Positions 8,759 to 16,592 of a stretch of DNA of 64,000 nucleotides are shown in pieces. The position numbers were made by a program, and so were the translations under genes. Origin of the DNA: JAJCYK01 sp965224285 (GTDB taxonomy: Bacteria; Bacteroidota; Bacteroidia; Cytophagales; Cyclobacteriaceae); the NCBI GenBank assembly GCA_965224285.1, contig OZ245043.1, forward strand, positions 3,038,001 to 3,102,000, written 5' to 3'. Under the pieces are notes generated by a model. It was not told the origin of the DNA and ran no database searches. It saw only the letters and a list, made by a program, of their open reading frames with translations. Each line of letters opens with the position of its first letter. Positions within the stretch are counted from its first letter, which is position 1.

Positions 8759-10366
8759 ATGAAACGTCGAGATATAATGAAAAGTCTTACCGTGCTCCCG
8801 TTTACCGGCGGGCTGTGGTACCATCAAGAGTTATCCGCAAAATCTACGGGCAGCGCCATTAATTCTGCAGGAAATATCTACCGGGAATTAGGTGTGGAAC
8901 CGGTGATAAACTGCCGCGGGACTTTTACCATAATCGGCGGCTCCATTGAAAGGCCCGAAGTTTTACAGGCACAGGAAAGAGCCTCGGGGCACTTCGTACA
9001 GTACGATGAGCTCGCAAACGGTATCGGCCGTCGTTTGGCCGAAATCACCAAAACCGACTGGGGAATTGTTACCGCTGGTTGTGCCGCAGCGCTTAAACAC
9101 TTTACCGCAGCCTGTGTCACCGGTGGCGATCCGGAAAAACTGATTCGAATTCCTGATCTCACGGGATTTGAAAAATACCAGGTTATCATTCCCCGCCACT
9201 CCAGGAATGCCTACGATCACGCTGTGCGTAATATTGGGGTTGAGGTAATTACCGTAGAAACTCCTGAAGAGTTTGAAAAAGCCATCAACCGGCATACCGC
9301 CATGATCTACATGATCACCGGTCCCCGATCAGCAACCGGTCAACCTTTATCACTGGAAGTAATGGCAGAGATCGCCAAGCCCCATAACATCCCTATACTG
9401 GTGGATGCGGCGGCGGAAAACCTGACAATCCCACCAGTGCATTTGGCCAGGGGAGGCACAGTGGTGGCATATAGTGGAGGCAAGGCGATCTGCGGTCCAC
9501 AATGCGCAGGTCTGTTGTTTGGAGATAAAAACTTGCTGATGTCCACCTGGCAGGCCAGCTCACCTCATCATGGTCCGGGTCGCGACAATAAAGTGGGAAA
9601 AGAAGAAATGCTGGGGATGCTGGCAGCGGTGGAAGCTTGGACTACCCGGGATCATGAAGAGGAGTGGAATACCTGGATGGATTGGCTGGATTTGATTGCC
9701 AAAAAGGTCACGAAAATTAAAGGAGTGTCTACTTCTGTTAAAGAACCAGTGGACCTCAATAATCGCGCTCCTATGCTGGTGGTGCAGTGGGATCCGCTGC
9801 AGTTGAATATAACCGGCTATCAGGTGGCGGAGGATTGTGCCAGGAAACCACCGCGGCTGGCCATTGGTCATGAAGACGAAGATGGGTCAAGCTCGGTAAA
9901 TATCACTCCCAATCAAATGCAGGGGGGACAGGCAGAAATTGTGGCCGACCGGATCTATAAATTGTTATCTGTAAAGAGGCCTCCTCTATCAACGGAGTTG
10001 AAGTCTACCAACCTGGATCTTAGCGGCCATTGGAAATTTGATGTGGAATTTTTCAGTAGCTCTGCCACCCATCATATGTACCTGATTCAAGACGGCCCCT
10101 GGATTGAAGGAACCCATCAGGGTGAATTATCCAGCCGTAAAGTGATAGGCATGGTGGAAGGCGATCAAGTAAAACTGAGGAGTGTGGTGAGAAGGCCTGG
10201 AGATAGAGTGACCTTTTTATTTCACGGCAGTGCCCAGGATAATGCCATGGAAGGTGATATTTTCTTAGGTGAATACCTAAATGCCACTTTTAAGGCTTCC
10301 AGAGTCTCTTATGAAAGTGAACATGAACTAATAAAAGTTCCTGGCGGGCCGCCCTTGGCCACTTAA
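8759..10366 (+). CDS. Tat-exported SelA/DgaE-like PLP enzyme with C-terminal beta domain
   Basis: 535 residues. Residues 1-25 (MKRRDIMKSLTVLPFTGG...) resemble a Tat signal with an RRxxMK box. The core, about 40-410, is a SelA-like fold-type I PLP enzyme: YRELGVEPVINCRGTFT start, TAGCAAALKH, ILVDAAAEN with the PLP Asp, and SGGKAICGPQCAG with the PLP Lys. Relatives include SelA and D-glucosaminate-6-phosphate ammonia-lyase DgaE; no selenoprotein context is seen, so SelA function is unlikely. Residues about 425-525 form an added beta-rich domain (DLSGHWKFDV ... KASRVSYE) like small lipocalin-type domains. Export of a folded PLP enzyme would need Tat. It likely acts with the two exported amidohydrolases upstream. 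Confidence 0.82.
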   Translation: MKRRDIMKSLTVLPFTGGLWYHQELSAKSTGSAINSAGNIYRELGVEPVINCRGTFTIIGGSIERPEVLQAQERASGHFVQYDELANGIGRRLAEITKTDWGIVTAGCAAALKHFTAACVTGGDPEKLIRIPDLTGFEKYQVIIPRHSRNAYDHAVRNIGVEVITVETPEEFEKAINRHTAMIYMITGPRSATGQPLSLEVMAEIAKPHNIPILVDAAAENLTIPPVHLARGGTVVAYSGGKAICGPQCAGLLFGDKNLLMSTWQASSPHHGPGRDNKVGKEEMLGMLAAVEAWTTRDHEEEWNTWMDWLDLIAKKVTKIKGVSTSVKEPVDLNNRAPMLVVQWDPLQLNITGYQVAEDCARKPPRLAIGHEDEDGSSSVNITPNQMQGGQAEIVADRIYKLLSVKRPPLSTELKSTNLDLSGHWKFDVEFFSSSATHHMYLIQDGPWIEGTHQGELSSRKVIGMVEGDQVKLRSVVRRPGDRVTFLFHGSAQDNAMEGDIFLGEYLNATFKASRVSYESEHELIKVPGGPPLAT

Positions 10367-10379
10367 TTAGCAAGCTACT

Positions 10380-12140
10380 ATGATCATTGCTACCCCGGGC
10401 TTACGAGAAGTTGTCCAACTATTGGCCCTAATTTTATCAACCGGGACCTTTACCGCTTGCAATACCCCTACATCCGTCTTGCCAAAACCAGATGGAGATG
10501 CAGGAGGTTTAATTTTACCTGAGGGATTCACAGCATTGGTGGTAACCGACAGCATTGGTCCGGCTCGACATCTGGCAGTTAAAAGTAACGGTGATATCTA
10601 TGTAAAACTGCGGTATTCGTCCCACCAAGAAGGGGGAAATGTCGCGATTCGTGATAATGACGGGGATGGCAAGGCGGATGTGATCAAGTATTTCGGGGAC
10701 TATCTAGATCACGGTACTTTAGCTAATGGCATGGCTATCCACGGTGATTACCTTTATTACAGCAGCGCCCTGGAAGTGTTCCGGCAAAAACTAGATGCCT
10801 CGCTGGTACCAAATACACCCGTCGAGCGTATTCTGGTGGATGACCACACCCACGGGACCCACTGGCATATCACCAAACCTATGGCGTTTGACCAGCTGGG
10901 TAATATGTATATTCCCTTCGGCGCACCTTCCAACGCCTGCATGGATATAGAAGAGACTCCCGCCGGTATTCCTGGGCTGCCTGGTAAAGACCCTTGTCCG
11001 GAGTTGGAAAAGCACGGTGGCATTTGGAAATTCAGGGCAGACCAACAGCATCAAACCCAGGCAGATGGCAGTTTATTTGCCAGTGGCATCCGGAGTGTGG
11101 TGGCAATGAGATGGAACCATCAGGATGATCATTTATACGCGGTTATGCATGGCAGGGATGATCTCAATATGCTTTTTCCCAACTTATTCTCTACCTGGCA
11201 TAGCGCAGTACTGCCGGCTGAGGAATTTATGAGAATTTCTGAGGGAGATCATTATGGCTGGCCTTATTGCTATTATGATCAACTGCAGGCCAAGAAAGTA
11301 CTAGCTCCCGAATATGGTGGGGACGGCAAAGAAGTGGGCCGGTGCGCCCATTATCAATTACCCCTTATGGGATTTCCAGGTCACTGGGCACCAAATGACT
11401 TATATTTTTATCAAGGCAGTCAATTCCCACCCCGCTATCGAAACGGGGCTTTTATTGCCTTCCACGGCTCCACCAATAGAACCCCTTACCCACAGGCAGG
11501 GTATTTTGTAGCCTTCATCCCTTTTTCTGAGAACGGATTAACTGATGAATGGGAGGTGTTTGCAGATGGTTTTGCCCAGGTTGAGCCCATTGAAAGTGTC
11601 AGCAACGCCCGTTACCGCCCCATGGGCTTGACCGAAGGGCCGGATGGTTCTTTGTACATTTCAGAGTCGCGAAAAGGTAAAATCTGGAGGATCATGTACC
11701 CCGGTGATCCTGATGAATTTGAGGAGAAGCAATTGTTTCACATGGAGCAACGCAAACAGCTTAGTCATTTGCGTCAGCCCCATCCCGTTGACGATAACCT
11801 GCAGAAGAACACGGTGAGTCGTCCCGAGTCTTTATATATAAGTTATTGCCAGTCTTGTCATCAGGCTGATGGAAATGGTGCAGCATCACGTTTTCCTCCA
11901 CTGGCCGGCAGTGAATGGGTAACAGGAGATAAATCCGAACTTTTACAAGTGGTGGTCAATGGAATTCAAGGTGAGATTGAAGTTAATGGTATACCCTATA
12001 ATGGGGTGATGCCGGCATTTGATTTTTTAAACCCGGAAGAGTTGGCCCTGCTTTTAACATATGTTCGGCAGAAATTTGGCAAGATGAGTGACTCGTTAAG
12101 CACAAATGAAGTGAATCAATGGCTAAAAACTCAATCCTGA
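10380..12140 (+). CDS. Sorbosone-dehydrogenase-like beta-propeller protein with C-terminal cytochrome c
   Basis: 586 residues. The N-terminus has a hydrophobic stretch ending TGTFTACN, a possible lipoprotein site. Residues about 45-450 resemble the PQQ-dependent sugar (L-sorbosone) dehydrogenase six-bladed propeller family: LPEGFTALVV, GLTEGPDGSLYISE, GKIWRI. A c-type cytochrome domain follows, with heme motif CQSCH in SYCQSCHQADG and a distal Met in NGVMPAFDF. It would oxidise a sugar or alcohol in the periplasm and pass electrons to heme. It overlaps the next gene by about 20 bases. PQQ binding is inferred only from family resemblance. Confidence 0.83.
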   Translation: MIIATPGLREVVQLLALILSTGTFTACNTPTSVLPKPDGDAGGLILPEGFTALVVTDSIGPARHLAVKSNGDIYVKLRYSSHQEGGNVAIRDNDGDGKADVIKYFGDYLDHGTLANGMAIHGDYLYYSSALEVFRQKLDASLVPNTPVERILVDDHTHGTHWHITKPMAFDQLGNMYIPFGAPSNACMDIEETPAGIPGLPGKDPCPELEKHGGIWKFRADQQHQTQADGSLFASGIRSVVAMRWNHQDDHLYAVMHGRDDLNMLFPNLFSTWHSAVLPAEEFMRISEGDHYGWPYCYYDQLQAKKVLAPEYGGDGKEVGRCAHYQLPLMGFPGHWAPNDLYFYQGSQFPPRYRNGAFIAFHGSTNRTPYPQAGYFVAFIPFSENGLTDEWEVFADGFAQVEPIESVSNARYRPMGLTEGPDGSLYISESRKGKIWRIMYPGDPDEFEEKQLFHMEQRKQLSHLRQPHPVDDNLQKNTVSRPESLYISYCQSCHQADGNGAASRFPPLAGSEWVTGDKSELLQVVVNGIQGEIEVNGIPYNGVMPAFDFLNPEELALLLTYVRQKFGKMSDSLSTNEVNQWLKTQS

Positions 12141-13354
12141 ATTTTTTGACAAAACTCAAACGGCTGGGCCCAGGTGCAATGGTAGCAGCCGCCTTTATAG
12201 GACCGGGAACCGTAACTACCGCCACCTTGGCCGGCAGTAATTTTGGATATACTTTGCTCTGGGCTATTGCCTTTTCCACCCTTGCCACCATTATCCTACA
12301 GGAAATGGCCGCCAGGTTGGGAGTGGTCGCCAGCATGGGGGTGGGAGAAGCGCTGCGAATTAAAATAAGAAATCCCGGGGTGTTGTGGTTTATTTCCTTT
12401 TTGGTAATCAGCGCCCTTTTCATCGGAAACGCCGCCTATGAAGCTGGTAATATTACCGGGGCTGTACTGGGAATTGACCTGGAATGGCCCTGGTTACCGT
12501 TCAACCCCATTATACTTTTAGTAGTATTAGTAGCTTTTGTTTTATTATGGCGGGGGAAATATCAAGTGATTGAGCGTTTCCTGGTGTTACTGGTGGGGGT
12601 AATGGGAGTTGTATTTTTAGTGGCCGCCGTTGCCTTGAGACCGGATATCACTTCAATTTTGTCTGGATTGTTTATCCCCCGGATGGAGGCTGAATCTTTG
12701 GTGATGGTAGTCAGCCTTATTGGCACTACCGTGGTTCCCTACAACTTGTTTCTCCATGCCTCATCAGTGAAAAGGCGTTGGAATTCCGAGGATGCGCTGA
12801 ACACCTCCAGGATAGATACTATAATCTCAGTATTGGGGGGTGGTATTATTACTATGGCTATACTGATTTCTTCAGCAGTGGCTTTTACGGGGATGGGTAT
12901 TAAAGTAGAGAGTGCAGGTGATCTGGCAATACAATTACAGCCGTTACTAGGCTCCTGGGCATTGCCGTTCTTGGCTTTAGGGTTTTTGGCTGCCGGTCTG
13001 AGCTCCAGCATAACTGCACCTTTGGCAGCAGCTCATGCCACTTCAGAAGTAATGGGTTGGAATGAGTCGTTGCAAGGGAGGAGGTTTAGGCTGATATGGC
13101 TGGCTGTGTTGATCGCCGGCGCCGTGTTCTCTTCTCTCGGTTTCAAGCCTACCATGGTCATCCTGTTCGCGCAATTCGCCAATGGCCTGCTGCTTCCCCT
13201 GATTGCTGCATTACTGGTATGGTTATTAAACGATCATGTTGTTATGGGAGCGCATAGAAATACCCGCTGGGCCAATTTTTGGGGAATTATAGTTATTATT
13301 ATTACCATAGTATTGGGAATAAAAAGTATTTGGTCCGTAAGCAATGCCTGGTAA
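12119..13354 (+). CDS. NRAMP-family transporter lacking canonical metal-site residues (YcsG-like)
   Basis: 411-residue integral membrane protein with about eleven hydrophobic segments and NRAMP signatures. In TM1 the family motif DPGN is replaced by GPGT (residues 28-31), and in TM6 the MPHN motif reads VPYN (in GTTVVPYNLFLHASSV), so the Asp, Asn and Met that ligate Mn/Fe are all changed. It directly precedes pxpA, overlapping it; in Bacillus subtilis the NRAMP-like ycsG is beside ycsF/kipI/kipA. I infer a transporter for a substrate of this operon or a different ion, not a standard Mn importer. Confidence 0.85.
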   Translation: MAKNSILNFLTKLKRLGPGAMVAAAFIGPGTVTTATLAGSNFGYTLLWAIAFSTLATIILQEMAARLGVVASMGVGEALRIKIRNPGVLWFISFLVISALFIGNAAYEAGNITGAVLGIDLEWPWLPFNPIILLVVLVAFVLLWRGKYQVIERFLVLLVGVMGVVFLVAAVALRPDITSILSGLFIPRMEAESLVMVVSLIGTTVVPYNLFLHASSVKRRWNSEDALNTSRIDTIISVLGGGIITMAILISSAVAFTGMGIKVESAGDLAIQLQPLLGSWALPFLALGFLAAGLSSSITAPLAAAHATSEVMGWNESLQGRRFRLIWLAVLIAGAVFSSLGFKPTMVILFAQFANGLLLPLIAALLVWLLNDHVVMGAHRNTRWANFWGIIVIIITIVLGIKSIWSVSNAW

Positions 13355-14108
13355 AATGACAGTGGATATTAATTGTGATCTGGGAGAGAGTTTTGGAGCC
13401 TATCAGATAGGCAACGATGAGGCAATTTTTCCCCATATCACTTCCTGTAATATTGCCTGCGGGATGCACGGTGGTGATCCCTGGCACATTCAACAGACCA
13501 TCAAAAAGGCCTTGAAATATAAGGTACAAATAGGGGCCCATCCGGGATATCCTGATCTGGCGGGTTTTGGCAGGAGGAAATTGAACCTGCCTATTGAGCA
13601 GCTGAACGCTTCCGTGAGATATCAAATATCTGCCTTGAAAGGTATGGTGAGCAGCCTGGGGGGGAGATTGAATTATGTCAAACCACATGGAGCCCTGTAT
13701 AATCATATGGCAGAAAGCGCGGAGACCACAGATTCCGTACTGGAGGTAGTGAAGCAAGTAGATCCCGCTCTGAAGATCATGGGATTGGCCGGTTCACTGG
13801 TTGCAGGTTCAGCCAAAGAGAAAGGCCTGCTGTTCATTCCGGAAGCCTTCATCGATAGAAGATACCAGTCCAATGGACGATTGAGACCCCGATCCCTGGA
13901 TATGTCCGTACTAACGGATCCGGCAGAAGCTGTGCAACAGGCTCTTGGTATTATACTGGAAAATAAGGTAACAGACCTGCGGGGGAATTCAATAACAGTG
14001 GTTGCGGAGAGCCTTTGTATCCATGGAGACAATCCCATGGCCCCAGATATACTAACCTCCCTGAACCAAGCCTTGGATCAGCAAGGCATATCTGCCAAAG
14101 CCTTTTAA
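13344..14108 (+). CDS. pxpA: 5-oxoprolinase subunit A (LamB/YcsF family)
   Basis: 254 residues with the YcsF signature MTVDINCDLGESFG near the N-terminus, SCNIACGMHGGDP, IGAHPGYPDLAGFGRR and KPHGALYN. Together with PxpB and PxpC it hydrolyses 5-oxo-L-proline (pyroglutamate) to glutamate using ATP in the cytoplasm. Two starts are possible: the ATG at 13344, overlapping the NRAMP stop, and the ATG at 13356, which puts MTVDINCD first as in relatives. The order NRAMP-pxpA-pxpB-pxpC with near-zero spacing indicates one operon. Confidence 0.95.
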   Translation: MPGKMTVDINCDLGESFGAYQIGNDEAIFPHITSCNIACGMHGGDPWHIQQTIKKALKYKVQIGAHPGYPDLAGFGRRKLNLPIEQLNASVRYQISALKGMVSSLGGRLNYVKPHGALYNHMAESAETTDSVLEVVKQVDPALKIMGLAGSLVAGSAKEKGLLFIPEAFIDRRYQSNGRLRPRSLDMSVLTDPAEAVQQALGIILENKVTDLRGNSITVVAESLCIHGDNPMAPDILTSLNQALDQQGISAKAF

Positions 14109-14112
14109 TCCC

Positions 14113-14826
14113 ATGGAAATTAAACCGCTTGGTGACCGGGGATTGCTGATCAATTTTGAACAGGTAATTCAGGAAGATGTCAATCTGAAGGTAATAGCGC
14201 TTAAAGAAGCTATTGAGAGCTCTGAGTTGACAGGTATAAATTTTTTGATTCCAGCTTATTGTTCGCTGGTAGTCGGTTTTGATCCTGGCACCATAAACTA
14301 CTGGAAGTTAAGGGATCATCTAACAGCCTTGCAAGAGAGAGACTTCCAACAATCCCCTGTCGATTCACGAAAGCTCAGTATCCCGGTTTGCTATGATATG
14401 GAGTATGGTATTGATTTAGAAGAAATCGCCAACCAAACCAGGCTTGAAATTCCTGAAATAATCAGTCTACATTCCTCAGTAGTTTTTCAGGTCTTTATGC
14501 TGGGGTTTTTACCTGGATTTGCTTATTTGGGGCCTCTGCCGCAGGAACTTTATTGCCGTCGAAAGGACACCCCCAGGGCCAGGGTGCCGGCCAATAGTGT
14601 TGCCATTGCAGGTGCACAGACCGGTATCTATCCCACACAGGCTCCCGGTGGCTGGCAAATTCTGGGAAGAACACCGATCCCTTCATTTAGAGGGACCGCC
14701 GAGCGCCCCTTTACTTATACTCCGGGTGACAGATTACGCTTCTACCCCATAAGTCAAGTTGAGTTTGAAGAGCTTTCTGCCAACATAGGATCAGGTGACT
14801 TCAATTGGAATTCTCTCAATGAATAA
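14113..14826 (+). CDS. pxpB: 5-oxoprolinase subunit B (KipI family)
   Basis: 237 residues. The N-terminal half begins PLGDRGLLINF and the C-terminal cyclophilin-like half contains FMLGFLPGFAYLG, PRARVPANSVAIAG and GGWQILGRTP, the hallmark of KipI/PxpB. It forms a complex with PxpC that completes ATP-dependent opening of 5-oxoproline. It begins four bases after pxpA and its end overlaps the pxpC start. Confidence 0.95.
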   Translation: MEIKPLGDRGLLINFEQVIQEDVNLKVIALKEAIESSELTGINFLIPAYCSLVVGFDPGTINYWKLRDHLTALQERDFQQSPVDSRKLSIPVCYDMEYGIDLEEIANQTRLEIPEIISLHSSVVFQVFMLGFLPGFAYLGPLPQELYCRRKDTPRARVPANSVAIAGAQTGIYPTQAPGGWQILGRTPIPSFRGTAERPFTYTPGDRLRFYPISQVEFEELSANIGSGDFNWNSLNE

Positions 14827-15727
14827 ATTGATATTGCACATCAAAAAACCGGGGCTGTTTACCACCGTTCAAGACCGGGGCAGATATGATTACCTGGCTT
14901 TTGGGGTGCCAGCCTCAGGGTTTATGAGCCCAACCGAAGCCCATAAAGCTAATTGGCTGGTGGGCAATCCGGATGGCCACCCGGTACTGGAGATCACTTT
15001 GCAAGGGCCTACCCTCCAATTAGAAGGAAAAGGTCAAATAGCGCTTACCGGTGGCACTTTAAAAATAACCTTGGATGACCTTGAGCTCCCGATGTATCAA
15101 ACTATTTCCATCAACGGCAAAAGTAGGCTACAACTGGGTGCAGTGAGTCATGGATGCCGGAGCTACCTGGCCATTAGAGGCGACTGGAAGCTCAAGAGTT
15201 GGCTGGGGAGCTTCAGCGCTGCACCTCAAGATACCGAACTCCACACCCCTGATAGCTTATTGAAAAAAGGGAGTGTGCTGGAAGTTGAGAGCCGGGGTCT
15301 GCTAAAGCCCCGAAAATTAACTCCGGAAGCTTTCCAGGGACCTCTGCGGATTCTGCCTGGCCCGGAATATGGGTTAATGAACGGTCAACACATCCACCAA
15401 TTGTTGAGCACTCGGTTTACCTTATCTCACCAGTCCAACCGCATGGCTTATCGACTTAATGAAGAGCTTAACGGATTTCACATCAAACAGGAAATCATAT
15501 CTTCAGGAGTAGTACCCGGCACTATCCAGGTCACGGCAAACGGGCATCTTATGATTTTAATGTCCGACGCTCAAACTACCGGAGGCTATCCCCGGATAGG
15601 AAATATCATCACTGCGGATCTGGATCGAGCTGCTCAGCTAAAACCCGGCGACCGGGTTGTCTTTGAGCTGGTTTCACTTAAAGCATTGCATAATTTAAAC
15701 CTAGTTGGATGGAAAAAGCCTTTCTAA
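14819..15727 (+). CDS. pxpC: 5-oxoprolinase subunit C (KipA family, biotin-dependent carboxylase-like)
   Basis: About 302 residues from the ATG at 14819, inside the last codons of pxpB; this start gives the usual opening MNKLILHIKKPGLFTTVQD. Also visible are RYDYLAFGVPASG, LEITLQGPTL, LRILPGPEYG, SNRMAYRL and MSDAQTTGGYPRIG, all typical of the allophanate hydrolase subunit 2/PxpC family. It works with PxpA and PxpB. Its last 19 bases overlap the next gene. Confidence 0.94.
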   Translation: MNKLILHIKKPGLFTTVQDRGRYDYLAFGVPASGFMSPTEAHKANWLVGNPDGHPVLEITLQGPTLQLEGKGQIALTGGTLKITLDDLELPMYQTISINGKSRLQLGAVSHGCRSYLAIRGDWKLKSWLGSFSAAPQDTELHTPDSLLKKGSVLEVESRGLLKPRKLTPEAFQGPLRILPGPEYGLMNGQHIHQLLSTRFTLSHQSNRMAYRLNEELNGFHIKQEIISSGVVPGTIQVTANGHLMILMSDAQTTGGYPRIGNIITADLDRAAQLKPGDRVVFELVSLKALHNLNLVGWKKPF

Positions 15728-16416
15728 ATTGGAGCGGAGGCAAAGACTCTGGCTTAACCTTATATCGCTGTCAGCAAGCAAGTACAGCAGTTGTTCAAAG
15801 GTTGATTACTACCATAAACCGGAAATATGAACGCATAAGTATGCACGGCGTAAGGGTTGAGCTGCTTCGCCAACAGGCAAAAGCCCTAAACCTGCCTCTA
15901 CATGAGGTATATCTGGAGGAATCTATTGATATGGCGCAGTACGACCGGATAATGGCACAAACCATTAGTGAATTAAAAAGTGATGGATTTACCTTGTCTG
16001 TTTACGGAGATATTTTTTTGGATGACCTGAGAAAATATCGGGAGGATAAACTGCGTAATAGCGGGGTTAAGGCACTGTTCCCTCTTTGGTTAGAAGACAC
16101 TAGTGAATTGATCAATGAATTTATTTCTATGGGTTTTAAAGCGGTAGTAGTGTGCGCCGATGCCCACAAGCTGGATCAACACTATGTAGGAAGAGAAATT
16201 AATCACTCTTTCATCGAGGATTTACCCTCCGGGGTGGATCCGTGTGGAGAGAATGGAGAGTTTCATAGTTTTGTTTATGACGGACCCATTTTTAATCAGC
16301 CGTTGAAGTTTAGGGTGGGGGAAACAGTGTTACGTGAATATCCCCCTCAACCTTCCCAGAGTTGGAGCAGCAAATTTTGGTTTTGCGACCTTTTACCTGA
16401 TCAGAATGAATATTAA
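15709..16416 (+). CDS. Dph6-like PP-loop ATPase (diphthine-ammonia-ligase family)
   Basis: 235 residues with the N-terminal PP-loop NWSGGKDSGLTLYR (pyrophosphate-binding SGGKDS at about 9-14) and the family segments YGDIFLDDLRKYRE and CGENGEFHSFVYDGPIF. Eukaryotic and archaeal members amidate diphthine on EF2. Bacteria do not make diphthamide, so the substrate here is unknown but a carboxylate-amidating activity is the family expectation. Overlap with pxpC suggests a link to the 5-oxoproline/glutamate operon. Confidence 0.85.
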   Translation: MEKAFLNWSGGKDSGLTLYRCQQASTAVVQRLITTINRKYERISMHGVRVELLRQQAKALNLPLHEVYLEESIDMAQYDRIMAQTISELKSDGFTLSVYGDIFLDDLRKYREDKLRNSGVKALFPLWLEDTSELINEFISMGFKAVVVCADAHKLDQHYVGREINHSFIEDLPSGVDPCGENGEFHSFVYDGPIFNQPLKFRVGETVLREYPPQPSQSWSSKFWFCDLLPDQNEY

Positions 16417-16592
16417 TTCCTATCTTAAGTATTTCCACTAGAAAACCGCCAAAAATTAAGAATACGCTGCAAAAGTACGGGGCTGATTTCTCACAGCTTA
16501 TCTACCTAGGAGTTCTATTAGCGGTTTTTCTAAGCTTTAATCTTTGGATCCGCTATATCGTTGAACCTCCCGGGCAGATATTTGAACGGTAC

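Noticed and set aside
8759..10366. Selenocysteine synthase SelA
   Set aside because: Export signal, no selB/selD/tRNA-Sec nearby, and a lipocalin-like extra domain; only the fold is shared.
15709..16416. Diphthamide synthesis
   Set aside because: Bacteria lack the modified EF2 histidine; the family name is inherited from eukaryotic members.
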